From: DASRAA01 sp963840555
Lineage (GTDB): Bacteria; Acidobacteriota; Terriglobia; Terriglobales; Acidobacteriaceae
Direction of reading: 5' to 3'
Length of the DNA: 64,000 bases
Assembly: GCA_963840555.1 (NCBI GenBank)
Contig: CAWIZK010000002.1
Span: 142,497-206,496 of the forward strand
Each line of letters opens with the position of its first letter. The stretch's first letter is position 1. The notes beneath the pieces were generated by a model. It was not told the DNA's origin and made no database searches. It worked only from the letters and a program-made list of their open reading frames with translations. A program made the translations under genes and the position numbers. Below, piece by piece: positions 42,729 through 54,814 of this stretch.

Positions 42729-44044
42729 TTATACTCCCCAGTCGCCGCTGGTTTCGCCGAAGACACGGTGAAAGATTTTGTCGATATTGCGCAGCGGGCG
42801 CTTCAGATCGAACGCGTGCTCGAGCGTATCGCGCTTCACCTTCGAAGTAATCTCCTTGTCTTTCATAATGAGGTCGTGGAAATTCAATTCTTCTTTCCAT
42901 GCCTTCATGGCGTTCCCTTGGACCACGCGATAGGCGTCTTCACGCAGTACGCCGGCCTGGACAAGGTCGAGCAGCAACTGTCCGCTGAATACGAGCCCGC
43001 CGGTGGACTCCAGATTTCTCATCATGCGCTGCGGATAGACCATCAACTGAGAGATGAGGTTGGTGGTTTTGTTGAGCAGATAGTCCACCAGGATAGTCGA
43101 GTCGGGCAGGATGACGCGCTCGACCGAGGAATGCGAGATGTCGCGCTCGTGCCAGAGTGCCACGTTCTCCATCGCGGCCTGGGTGTTGGCGCGCACCACG
43201 CGAGCGAGGCCACTGATCTGCTCGCAGGTTATGGGATTGCGCTTGTGAGGCATGGCCGACGAGCCCTTCTGCTTCTCGCTGAAGTACTCTTCGGCCTCGC
43301 GGACCTCCGTGCGCTGCAGGTGGCGGATTTCGGTGGCGATCTTGTCGAGCGTTGAGGCGATGACGGCCAGCGTGGCGACGTAAAACGCGTGCCGGTCGCG
43401 CTGAATGACCTGTGACGACACCGCCGCGACATTTAGCCCAAGCCGCTGGCAGATCTTCTCTTCGAATTCGGGATCGAGGTGCGCGCCGTTGCCGACCGCG
43501 CCCGAGAGCTTGCCGACGCGCATCTGCTCGGCTGCCAACTCGAAGCGCTCCATGTTGCGCTGCATTTCGGAGTACCAGTTGGCCAGCTTCAGCCCGAAAG
43601 TGATGGGCTCGGCATGAACGCCGTGGGTGCGGCCGATCATGGGAGTGTCTTTGAATTCCCAGGCACGGCGCTTCAGCACGTCGCGCAGCTTCTTCAGGTC
43701 TTCGCGAATGATGGCCGACGCCTGCTTCACCAGCAGCGCCTGCGCGGTGTCGACGACGTCGTTGGAGGTGAGTCCGTAGTGCAGCCAGCGCGACTCGGGG
43801 CCGACTTTCTCGGCCACGGCCGTGGTGAAGGCGATGACATCGTGCTTGACCTCGGCCTCGATTTCATTGATGCGGTCGAGGTCGAAGTCGCCTTTTTCGC
43901 GAATGGCTCTGGCCGCCGACTGCGGCACCAGTCCGGCCTCGGCGAGGGTTTCGGTGGCCGCGAGTTCGACCTCCAGCCAGGTGCGGAACTTGTTCTGGTC
44001 ACTCCAGATGCGGCCCATTCGGGGCGGGTATAACGTGCGATCAA
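42729..44044 (-). CDS. purB: Adenylosuccinate lyase (N-terminus frame-disturbed)
   Basis: PurB acts twice in purine synthesis, releasing fumarate from SAICAR and adenylosuccinate. The long frame starts MGRIWSDQNKFRTWLEVE, lacking the usual first ten residues. These occur just upstream in another frame (IARYTRPE after TTG 44044, with AGGAG before it). One base is missing near 44019. With it restored, the protein is the canonical ~440 residues. The signature GSSAMPHKRNP and the catalytic GRTHGVHAEP are present. Confidence 0.93.
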
Positions 44045-44143
44045 GGCGGGCTCCTTAGATAGGCTGCAGTTTCAGGGGGAACGCAACCCTCTATTGTAAA
44101 TGGTACGGGCAGCGGGCGAGAGACATCACGCAGGTCTGGAGGC

Positions 44144-44404
44144 TCAGCCTTCGTCCACGACACCGAGTAGTTCGCTCATCTCTTCGTACAGAAATCCCTC
44201 GCCGGGTCGATACGGTTGCACCCACCGACCGTCGATGACGAACTGAGGGATCGCGCGCTTGCCAGTTTGTCGAATGACCTCGTCGGCCGCTCCGGGAGTG
44301 GTTTGGATGTTGATTTCGGTGAAGGGAATGCCGTGTTTTTCGAGGAAACGCTTGGCCGTTCGGCAGTCAGGACACCAAGAGGACGAGTAGACCAGAAGTT
44401 CCAT
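44144..44404 (-). CDS. Glutaredoxin-like protein
   Basis: This 86-residue thioredoxin-fold protein has the redox motif WCPDC (residues 10-14), then the cis-proline motif KRAIPQFVIDG. It begins MELLVYSSSWCPDCRTAKRF. This resembles NrdH/mycoredoxin-like proteins, which reduce enzymes such as ribonucleotide reductase or mixed disulfides. The partner is unknown. It lies 12 bases downstream of the deoxyribonucleotidase gene, in the same direction. Confidence 0.85.
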   Translation of the reverse strand: MELLVYSSSWCPDCRTAKRFLEKHGIPFTEINIQTTPGAADEVIRQTGKRAIPQFVIDGRWVQPYRPGEGFLYEEMSELLGVVDEG

Positions 44405-44416
44405 GCTGATCTAATT

Positions 44417-44955
44417 CTAAAGGAACTGGCGCCGCACGTCCGACCAGTCGTTCAGCCGCGGATAGCGGTCTTCTTTGAGATTGTGGGGCGCGGTGAATAA
44501 GAGCCCCTGTCCGGAGAAGCGGTCAAAGTGGCGAGGGCTGTCGTCGATGAGGAAGTCGGTGGCGATTACGCTCTTGTCACCGCAAAACACGATGTGACTA
44601 TCGGGGAAATCGGAGAAGTGCGCCTTGATCCACTCGTATTTTTCATTGAACGAGCTGGGAAACTCCATAGCTGCGGTGGCGATGAAGACTTCATAGTGCT
44701 CGCGCAATTCCGTATGACGGGCGCGCTGCCATCCATCACAGGTATGTCGCGGAAGAAGCCCGGAGTCTTGGCATAGCTGCGAAGGCGGGCGCGGCGGTCG
44801 GCAGGAATGATTTCGGCCAGCTTTCGCTCGGTGAGATGAGCTTTGGTGAGGGCCTCGCCGAATTCGCGGTTGTATTCCAGCAGGAACTGCGCGAGGGTAT
44901 CCGCCAGCACTTCATCCATGTCAATGGCGATTCGCTTTTTGGTGCCGTTATTCAT
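44417..44955 (-). CDS. 5'(3')-deoxyribonucleotidase-like HAD protein (frame broken)
   Basis: It belongs to the HAD superfamily, of the NT5C type that dephosphorylates (deoxy)nucleoside monophosphates. The first part has the nucleophile motif RIAIDMDEVLADTL and ends SAPVIR. The next frame continues ELREHYEVFIATAAMEFPSSF and FLIDDSPRHFDRF. One base is missing near 44710 (TTCC, expected TTCCC on the plus strand). With it restored the protein is ~180 residues, normal for the family. Confidence 0.85.
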
Positions 44956-44969
44956 CTACTTCCAAGGTA

Positions 44970-45002
44970 GCAAAAAGAAAAGGGGAGCGTCGCCGCTCCC
45001 CT
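44970..45002 (-). terminator. Intrinsic terminator of clpC
   Basis: Read on the minus strand, AGGGGAGCG (45002-44994), loop GCGA and CGCTCCCCT (44989-44981) are followed by a T-rich tail TTTCTTTTTG. It lies 22 bases behind the clpC stop. Confidence 0.85.
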
Positions 45003-45023
45003 GAATTCAACGCGAAGTCCGTG

Positions 45024-47482
<2,459 letters not shown>

Positions 47483-47653
47483 TGGACCTCTCCAAAAGCT
47501 TCGCGGGAGATTTCCCTTTTTCGGTTCTGTGCTCCCGCCAGCTTTCTGTAACTACCTTCCCTTGAGCGCCGGTCCGCTAACAATTTGGACCGAATGATGA
47601 GACTCTTGCGAGACCTCAATTACTGCAAACCCTCAACAACGCTGCCGGTTGCA

Positions 47654-48343
47654 TTACGACGGCAGCGAGCCTGGCGACACCTCGACCATCCGTCCGCGTT
47701 CCAGGTGCAATACCCTATCGCAGCGCCGTGCAAAGGCATGGTTGTGGGTAACGATGAGCGAAGTGAGCCGATAATCCCGATGTAGTTTTGCGATCAATTC
47801 AAATACCGCGTCCGCTGTCCGGTTGTCGAGATCTCCTGTCGGCTCATCGGCCATCAGGATCTTCGGTCTGGTCACCAGTGCACGGGCCAGCGCTACCCGT
47901 TGCTGTTCTCCTCCAGACAACTCACCGGACCGATGACTGGCACGGTCCGCCAACCCCACTTCCTGCAACCACTGCAGGGCTTGCTGCTCAGCCTCCTGCC
48001 GCTTAACACCCTTCATCAGCAGCGGCATAGCGACATTCTCAACCGCAGTGAACTCAGGAAGCAGGTAATGGAACTGCCAGACAAATCCGAGCTCCCGTCC
48101 CCTGAACTCTGCGGCAGCTTCTTCCGGAAGCCGACCCAAATCGAGTTGGGCGAAGTATACGTCACCTTCCGAAGCCCTATCAAGAACTCCGAGGATGTGC
48201 AGCAAGGTACTCTTTCCTGCACCGGATTCGCCTACGATTGCCAGCATTTCGCCGGTCCGCACTTGGAACGACAGATTTTCAAAGAGCACCAGTTCCGATT
48301 GACCCGAGCGGAACACTTTTTTCAGGTTCTCTACCCGTAACAA
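47654..48343 (-). CDS. lolD: ABC transporter ATPase, LolD-like
   Basis: This 229-residue ABC ATPase has Walker A GESGAGKST, signature LSGGEQQRVALARAL and Walker B ILMADEPTGDLD. The closest pattern is LolD/MacB. Its neighbour upstream is the LolC/E-type permease, so the pair probably releases lipoproteins from the inner membrane to LolA. The start is TTG 48343. The gap from the permease gene is 194 bases. Confidence 0.85.
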   Translation of the reverse strand: MLRVENLKKVFRSGQSELVLFENLSFQVRTGEMLAIVGESGAGKSTLLHILGVLDRASEGDVYFAQLDLGRLPEEAAAEFRGRELGFVWQFHYLLPEFTAVENVAMPLLMKGVKRQEAEQQALQWLQEVGLADRASHRSGELSGGEQQRVALARALVTRPKILMADEPTGDLDNRTADAVFELIAKLHRDYRLTSLIVTHNHAFARRCDRVLHLERGRMVEVSPGSLPS

Positions 48344-48537
48344 AGCGGCCTGTTCCGTTAGATGCAGCTTTTCGCCTCAAGTACCACAACAGGCCGAACC
48401 TCACCATTTCCCTTTGTTTCGGGCGATGGAAAGCGGTCAGCCTTCCTGAATTAGAACATGTTCGGAGTATTTGCGTCAGTGACACTTCGGCTGCAAAAAA
48501 GGGCTAAACGCTGGCGAAATACGCCATTTGTAGTCGC

Positions 48538-49830
48538 CTATTCGTAGCGTAGCGCTTCGGCTGGGAGCACGCTGGCGGCCGACCACGACGGATAGAGGGT
48601 CGCAATAAACGAAACTCCGATTGCGACAGCGCAAACCAGGAGCGCGTCGCTTAAACGGGGAGCGAAAGGAACGTAGTCAATGGAGTACACCTCGGCGGAA
48701 AGCGAGAGCAGGTGATAGTGTCCGGCGGCCCAGGAAAGGGAGTATCCCAGCACAAGTCCGATGGCTGTGCCGATCACTCCGATTAGCAAGCCCTGGTAGA
48801 TAAAGATGCGCCGGACCTGCTTGCGCTTGGCGCCCATCGAGACCAAAACAGCGATGTCGCGCGTCTTCTCCATCACCATCATGATGAGCGAGATCAGAAT
48901 ATTGAGCGCCGCGACAAAGACGATGAGTCCGATGGTGATGAAAGTGACCACGCGTTCGAGGCGCAGGGCGCGGAAGAGAGCTTTGTTCTGCTCCATCCAG
49001 TTCGTGGACATGAAGCCTTTGCCGGCTGCTGCTTCCAGTTGGCGTCCAATCTCACCTGCTTTGTAAATATCGTCCACTTTGAATTCCAGTACGGAGATGA
49101 CGTCGCTCAGATCGAATAATCGTTGAGCGTCAGACAGGCGGATGAAGGCCCAGGTGTTGTCGTAGTCGTAAAAACCCGAGCTGAAGATACCCACGACCTT
49201 GAAGCGGGCGTATTTGGGCACGATGCCAAACGGGGTCAGTTCACCTTGGGGACTGGTCGCTGTTACAACCGAGCCGACAGTTGCGCCGAGCTGGTCAGCC
49301 ATATCTTTGCCGAGCACAATGGGCGCCATCGAGGAGGTAATTTGGGCAGAAAGTGGGTTGGGCTCGTCAGAATCCGCCGGAGTAGTGCTCGTCGCTGCGG
49401 CCGTTGCAGATAAAGCTTCGGCGCTGCCGAATTTTACCGAGTTAAGAAGGTCGCTAACCTTACTTTCCTCTGAAGGGATGATTCCCTTGAGCACCGCGCC
49501 TTGGGCACGTGCTCCGCGAGAGATCAGCACCTGTTCATAGATGGCTGGAGCGCCTGCAACGACATGCGGCTGCTTGGTCAGTTCATTGAGAAGCGGCTGC
49601 CAGTTGCGAATGCCGTCGGCCTCGACCCGAAGCAGGTTGATATGCGAGGAAGAGCCCAGCAGCCGATCCTGCAGGTCTTGGCGAAAGCCGTTGTTGATGG
49701 CCAGCGCGATGATGAGCGCTGCCACGCCGGCCGCGACTCCGACAATCGAAATGATCGTGATGACGCCAATGAGCGCCTGGCGGCGTTTGGCTCGGAGATA
49801 GCGTGCGGCTACGAAGAGTTCGAATTGCAT
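48538..49830 (-). CDS. LolC/LolE-type lipoprotein-releasing permease
   Basis: This 430-residue protein starts MQFELFVAARYLRAKRRQAL, a hallmark of LolC/E. It has one N-terminal helix, a large periplasmic MacB-PCD domain (about 45-265) and three C-terminal helices within an FtsX domain (about 275-430) that ends SVLPAEALRYE. One such permease can act as a homodimer (LolF type) with LolD. The upstream part of the open frame is not conserved. Confidence 0.87.
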   Translation of the reverse strand: MQFELFVAARYLRAKRRQALIGVITIISIVGVAAGVAALIIALAINNGFRQDLQDRLLGSSSHINLLRVEADGIRNWQPLLNELTKQPHVVAGAPAIYEQVLISRGARAQGAVLKGIIPSEESKVSDLLNSVKFGSAEALSATAAATSTTPADSDEPNPLSAQITSSMAPIVLGKDMADQLGATVGSVVTATSPQGELTPFGIVPKYARFKVVGIFSSGFYDYDNTWAFIRLSDAQRLFDLSDVISVLEFKVDDIYKAGEIGRQLEAAAGKGFMSTNWMEQNKALFRALRLERVVTFITIGLIVFVAALNILISLIMMVMEKTRDIAVLVSMGAKRKQVRRIFIYQGLLIGVIGTAIGLVLGYSLSWAAGHYHLLSLSAEVYSIDYVPFAPRLSDALLVCAVAIGVSFIATLYPSWSAASVLPAEALRYE

Positions 49831-49912
49831 GTAGGCCAATGCCCGGCGCGACGCGGCGGGGCGAAAGCTCATTGTAGCGAAGTGCGAAGCGGGAGCTTGA
49901 TTGCTAGTTGGA

Positions 49913-50503
49913 CTAAACGGGGAATTTCGGCAGCAATGCCGGAACGGTATTGCGATATTGCCGGTACAGGTCACCAAAGCGTGCTTCGAGTTCGGCATCT
50001 TCTTTGCGGATCATGATTGCTCCGGTAATGACGGCGAACAGCAGCAGACCGCAGAGTGCGATCGACCCGGTACCGACCGTCCAACCGAAGACTTCGCAGA
50101 GATGCCCGAGATAGATGGGGTGTCGAACCTGGGTGCGGATTCCCGTTACTACCAGTTTCTGGTCGTGCTGACCGGGCTCCAACTCAGCTAATCCGGAAAC
50201 TTTGGCGCGATCGAAACCCTGCGACGACGAGCGATAAATCGAGAATCCCGCCAAAATGAACAGGACGCCCATCACCCACGGCACTTTAATCTCGTAAAGG
50301 TGCAGGTGCCGGAACGGCCAGCCAATCGCGAAGGCCGCTGCGATGAATACACCCCACGCAGGCAAGATCGCCATGTAAGACCGCCGGCCGTATTGACGCC
50401 AACGCTCCACGAAAGGGTGAAACACCAGCCAGAACACCGGAATGGTGCAATAGACAGAGCCCACCAGCAGGCCGACTACATCGAGGATGGAGAGGAGCTT
50501 CAT
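49913..50503 (-). CDS. Isoprenylcysteine carboxyl methyltransferase-like membrane protein
   Basis: This 196-residue protein has about five membrane helices. The C-terminal part has VVTGIRTQVRHPIYLGHL and RKEDAELEARFGDLYRQY, the SAM-binding pattern of the ICMT/PEMT family. In bacteria these proteins are methyltransferases of unknown substrate or are found in lipid modification. The start MKLLSILDVVGLL is supported by GGAGAGG upstream. It lies 82 bases from the Lol permease gene. Confidence 0.78.
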   Translation of the reverse strand: MKLLSILDVVGLLVGSVYCTIPVFWLVFHPFVERWRQYGRRSYMAILPAWGVFIAAAFAIGWPFRHLHLYEIKVPWVMGVLFILAGFSIYRSSSQGFDRAKVSGLAELEPGQHDQKLVVTGIRTQVRHPIYLGHLCEVFGWTVGTGSIALCGLLLFAVITGAIMIRKEDAELEARFGDLYRQYRNTVPALLPKFPV

Positions 50504-50522
50504 CGTGCTTGCGGACGGTCTC

Positions 50523-52727
50523 TCACGGAGCCTTGACCACGGCCTTCGCGACACCGACATTGTCGAAGCGATCGAACACTCGGACCACCACCGTGTGCTC
50601 CTTCACCGCATCCTTGGTGTTTACTTCAGGCATCGGCACTGTCAGGTCATAGCTCTCGGACTTGGCATCTGAGATTTGTCCGACAGGCTCGGCGGCCTGC
50701 CAGTCGTCGGCGTCAAGCGAATACTCCGCCCGGCTGATGGGCGAAAAGCTGTCAACCGCGCGAAAAGCCAGATGCAGCTTGTTGCCTTCGATGTGGCTGT
50801 TGGTGATTTCAACTTGCGGAGGAGTGTTGTCGACCTCGAAGTGATCGCTCGACTTCTCGCCGGTCAAAGCGTCCGAGATCGAATGCGATGGTTCATCCGA
50901 TGCAACGACACGAATCGTGTAGCCGCCATCGGGAAATAAATCCGATTCCAGATTGACGTACCGGTCTACCACGTCTTCGCGCAACTTTTTCCACTGGGTC
51001 TCGCCGTCGCCGCGGTAGTAGACCGTGTACACAAGCTGGTCGTCGTTGGCGTCGCGCGCACGCCACTTCACCGCGATGGAGTGCCGGTCTGGCACTGTGG
51101 GAATCGGCGAGTCGAAACCAGCGCTGTCGGAGTTTGTATTGCTCGCATGCGCTGACGACGGCACCCGCGAGCCCACCAGTACGGTAACGTCGTCCACTTC
51201 AGGCGCGACATTCTTCGGCAAGTAATTGACGGAGACGCTGTCAATCAGCGGCGCCGGATTTCCCGAGTGAAGTACTGCTTTCCATTGCAGGAATCGTGCC
51301 GACGGCGCGTCGACGGCTGCGGACTTGGCGACGTCGACCTTCTTCCATGCGCTCCAGTTGCGATCGGGATTTTCCACGTTGCCGCTGCGAGCAAAAAGCT
51401 CGTAGTTGCCTTGGCCGCGAACTTCGGGCCGACCCCACTGGGAAAAAATCCGGGCATCGAACACGTCGCTTTCGAAAGTTCCTTCGTCGACGGACTTGGC
51501 TCCAATCAGAAACACCTTCCCCAGATTGCTGGTTGCTGCATAAAGCCCGCCCTGCGGCGCTCGCACCAGTGCGGTGACCTGGTTGGCGCTCGCTTTCGTG
51601 AGGTCGGTGTAATCGCGTTCGCCGATTGCATACAGCTTGCCCTTGTTACCTGTTCCGGCGATTAGGCGTCCGTTGGCGTCAAATGCCAGGGCGTACACGA
51701 GGTCCTCCTTAGACGTCCATATCGTCTTCGGGGAGCCGTCCGGCGCAATGCGATAAATCTCTGAGCCGCCGATGCTGACGACGTTCGGGTAAGGAGTGGG
51801 TGCAATCCCGGGAGCGCCTCCGGCAGATTGCGGCTGCGCCTGCTGAAGGACTATCGTCGCTTGCGGCGTAGCGCCGGCTTGGCCCGACGGCGGACCGCCC
51901 GCCGACGAAGGATTGCCCCCGCGCTTGTCTCCTGCACCAGCGGCGTAGATGTTGCCTTGGGCGTCAATCGCCAGCGCGGTGATTTCCTTCTTAGGTGCGC
52001 TGTAGAGGGCAAAGCCTTCGCCCGATGACGAAATGCGATACACCAGTCCGCTGCCGTCCGTCCCCGCGATTAAGTTGTCCGACTTGTCGAACAGTAAGGC
52101 GCGAATTTGTGCCTCATCGCTCTTGAAGAAGACCGCACCGCTTCCGTTCGTTTCGACGCGGTAGACTTCGCCGCGATCGCCCGTGCCGACGAACAGCCGT
52201 CCCTGCTTGTCGAGTGCCAATGCCCAGATGTACTTGGTCTTGGGGTCGAAGAACACGCTGGCGCTGTAGTTGGGGTCGGTCGGCGTGGTGGCATGCGCCG
52301 TGTCGGCCGGCTTGGCGGCGCCAGAACCACGCATGATTTTGTACACCTTCCCATCGGGGGAGGTCGCGGCATAGATCGCACCGCTGCCGTCAATCGCCAA
52401 CGCCTGTACCGACAGTTCCTGCGGGGCGAAAATGATGCTCGTCTTTCCATCAGGCGTAATGCGATACACACGCGCGGGCGATCCTGCGGCGGCATACACG
52501 TTTCCATCGGCATCGCACACAAGGTCCCACAAATATGTCGAGGGAGAGGTATACAGCGACGTAAACGCCGGCGCCAGAGACAAGCTGCCATCACTGTTGA
52601 TGGCGACCCCTCGGACCGTACCCTTTTCGAACTCGTCGTACTTGCTTTGCTGCCAGAGGCGCGTGCCCTCGGCCTGCGCGACCGATGCCAGCAGCAGGCA
52701 GGAAAGCAGCACTCGAAGAGACTTCAT
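50523..52727 (-). CDS. Secreted two-part beta-propeller protein
   Basis: This 734-residue protein has a signal peptide (MKSLRVLLSCLLLASVAQAE). AGGAA lies six bases before the ATG. The first ~390 residues form propeller blades with repeats such as DADGNVYAAAGSPARVYRI, LDKQGRLFVGTGDRGEVYRV and FDANGRLIAGTGNKGKLYAI. A lower-complexity insert with Gly/Pro/Gln lies near 270-310. The C-terminal part (about 560-734) resembles Ig or fibronectin-type domains (VKWRARDANDDQLVYTVYYR). No catalytic site is recognised. It is followed in the same direction by the ICMT-like gene and preceded by the S55 peptidase gene. Confidence 0.75.
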   Translation of the reverse strand: MKSLRVLLSCLLLASVAQAEGTRLWQQSKYDEFEKGTVRGVAINSDGSLSLAPAFTSLYTSPSTYLWDLVCDADGNVYAAAGSPARVYRITPDGKTSIIFAPQELSVQALAIDGSGAIYAATSPDGKVYKIMRGSGAAKPADTAHATTPTDPNYSASVFFDPKTKYIWALALDKQGRLFVGTGDRGEVYRVETNGSGAVFFKSDEAQIRALLFDKSDNLIAGTDGSGLVYRISSSGEGFALYSAPKKEITALAIDAQGNIYAAGAGDKRGGNPSSAGGPPSGQAGATPQATIVLQQAQPQSAGGAPGIAPTPYPNVVSIGGSEIYRIAPDGSPKTIWTSKEDLVYALAFDANGRLIAGTGNKGKLYAIGERDYTDLTKASANQVTALVRAPQGGLYAATSNLGKVFLIGAKSVDEGTFESDVFDARIFSQWGRPEVRGQGNYELFARSGNVENPDRNWSAWKKVDVAKSAAVDAPSARFLQWKAVLHSGNPAPLIDSVSVNYLPKNVAPEVDDVTVLVGSRVPSSAHASNTNSDSAGFDSPIPTVPDRHSIAVKWRARDANDDQLVYTVYYRGDGETQWKKLREDVVDRYVNLESDLFPDGGYTIRVVASDEPSHSISDALTGEKSSDHFEVDNTPPQVEITNSHIEGNKLHLAFRAVDSFSPISRAEYSLDADDWQAAEPVGQISDAKSESYDLTVPMPEVNTKDAVKEHTVVVRVFDRFDNVGVAKAVVKAP

Positions 52728-52810
52728 GAACATTCCTGAATGATCGTATTTGCGGGAATGGAGTTAGCGTAGCACAGCTGCGTGCGGCCACCGGCGCCCG
52801 AGAAGTCCCG

Positions 52811-54600
52811 TTACTTCACGTTGACTGTAATCACCTGCGCGCCCGTCACCACATAATCTACGGCTGCCGACGCCTCGCTGGTTGCAGACTCGCCCACGAC
52901 GACCATTTCTTGTGTGCCGCGCATGCCGTCCATCACATTGATGACCGAAAGCGGCAGCGTCGGCATCACGCTATCGCTCACCATGGCTTGCGGGTTGGGT
53001 TCGAGCAGCGAAACGTAGACCTGCGAATTACTGTGTTCTTTGTTGAGCAGCGCAATTGTGGAACCCAGCGGCAACCGTCTGCTCAGCGCCGGAGGAACTC
53101 GCCGCAAGCGATCCAGCGTCTCGCCGTCGCTCACCAGTATTCGCAATGTGCCTTTGGGAGTCGAGGTCGGAATCGTGACCGGAATCTGCTTCACGATGCT
53201 CTCGCCGCGATAGGGTCGCAGCAGTGTTTCGATCGTGATGGTCTCTCCTGCTCGCACTTCCGTGACGTCGGTGCGGGCATTCTCCAGCCGGGCTGAGCGC
53301 CGTTCTGGCACTAGCTCGAAGTTCAGCTCGACACCCGAAATCTTCGGGGTCTCGTAAGGATTCTCATAGATGCGGCCGAAGCGGTCGCCAATCGAGGTAG
53401 CAATGCCCACCGCGGTCGTTGCGGAGTCCGTCGGCGCATACATATTCTGCACATCGAGCTTGGGGTAACCAGTCACGGAAATGCTGCCATCCAGGCGATA
53501 GGTCGTGTCCTCGCCATACTCATTCATCCCCTGCAACGCATTGAACACGGTAGCCATCATCGCCGTGGGTGTAATCCGGGGATTATTCAGCACTTCAAAG
53601 TGAAACTGCTTGGGATGCGCCGTCCCGCGGATGTTCAATGTCACAGGAATCATGTCGGGCTCATGGCCGAGGCGTCCCATGATACCGGTGCGACGGTCCT
53701 GCACAAATGCGCCGATCGGTTCGGTCGAATTCACAATCTTGAACGAGTTGTATGTCGACGAAAGGGTGGCCAGCACAGTGGCCTTGGTCATGGGAATGTC
53801 CACTGCCCCTGCTTGCAGTAGCGGATGTCCGCAAGCCAGCACGTGAGTGTCATCCATGTAGGTGACCGTGCAGGTTCCGGCAATGTTCATGTCGCCGCGT
53901 ACCAGCACCGCGCTGACTGCCGAACCTGGCTCGAGCGGCTCGGGTTGGAGTCCGCCGCTTACCGAGCCGGCCCCTAATACCGGAACCACTCCGGCTGCTG
54001 CGAACTTGTCGCCGAAAACCTGGAGCGTCGCTTCAGTGAATCCGCTGAAGACCAGCGGAGTATCGATAGGCTTCAGAAGGTTGGTGTAGGAGCTCACCGA
54101 TCCCCCGGATCGGACGACTCGCCTGGGCCAGACGAACGGCTGGCTCCCGGTTCACCCTTGCTCTTGGCAACATCAACATTGGATGGCGCAGTCTTGTCGA
54201 ATTCGTCAATCTCGAGCATCGCGGCTGCGGGAGTGATTCCGGCAATAGGTTCTTTTGTGAACGTGCCAATGCGATAGGCGAGCGCGCCGACCAGCTTCCC
54301 GTCGATATAAACGGGGCTGCCACTCATCCCGGCGACCACGCCCGTGTACTCGACCTTTGCTCCGTGCAACCGTACTAAGATCACGTCGGACTTCGGTCCG
54401 GCCATATCGCGGAGTATGCCCAGTATTTCGACGTCGATCGATTCTGGCTTGGTGCCTTCAAAGACGGTATAAGCCACTCCATGCATGCCGGCTTTCACCT
54501 GGTCTTCAGGCATGATTTGGGTCTTGGTGGCAATGAGCACCGCAGAGGCGGAGACGGTAAGAACACAGGCCAGAAGAGACGAGACGACGCTGCGCAACAT
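52811..54600 (-). CDS. SpoIVB-type S55 peptidase domain protein (frame broken once)
   Basis: The N-terminal part has a signal sequence (MLRSVVSSLLACVLTVSA) and the S55 nucleophile motif VAGMSGSPVYIDGKLVGA with YRIGTFTKEPIAGITP. The second part starts SSYTNLLKPIDTPLVFSGF and continues VLVRGDMNIAGTCTVTY, ACGHPLLQAGAVDIPMTKA. The two meet at a run of five Cs (54102-54106); one more C would give a single protein of ~596 residues. The apparent GTGA overlap is then an artefact. S55 proteins in acidobacteria are common and of unknown role; in Bacillus, SpoIVB is a signalling protease. Confidence 0.85.
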
Positions 54601-54814
54601 CACAACCACCCCGGGCCTGAACTCCAATAGATCAGGCCACGCGCCCCGGGTGCAGCGTACCCGCTCGTTGGGTGAGCGCTGCCAGGAGGGCGATGCCGAC
54701 ACCACGGTGCTGCCGCGACTGTTCTTTCGTGTCGGGGTTTACAACGTGAGGCCGACCCTTGGTCCCAAGTTTTTTGGTCCGCCGGTGGCCTTATACTAGC
54801 AGAGAACAAAAACG

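Noticed and set aside
54094..54097. S55 region as two coupled genes (GTGA overlap)
   Set aside because: One extra C in the C-run joins them into a protein with the full family layout; the second part has no signal peptide although its domain should be secreted.
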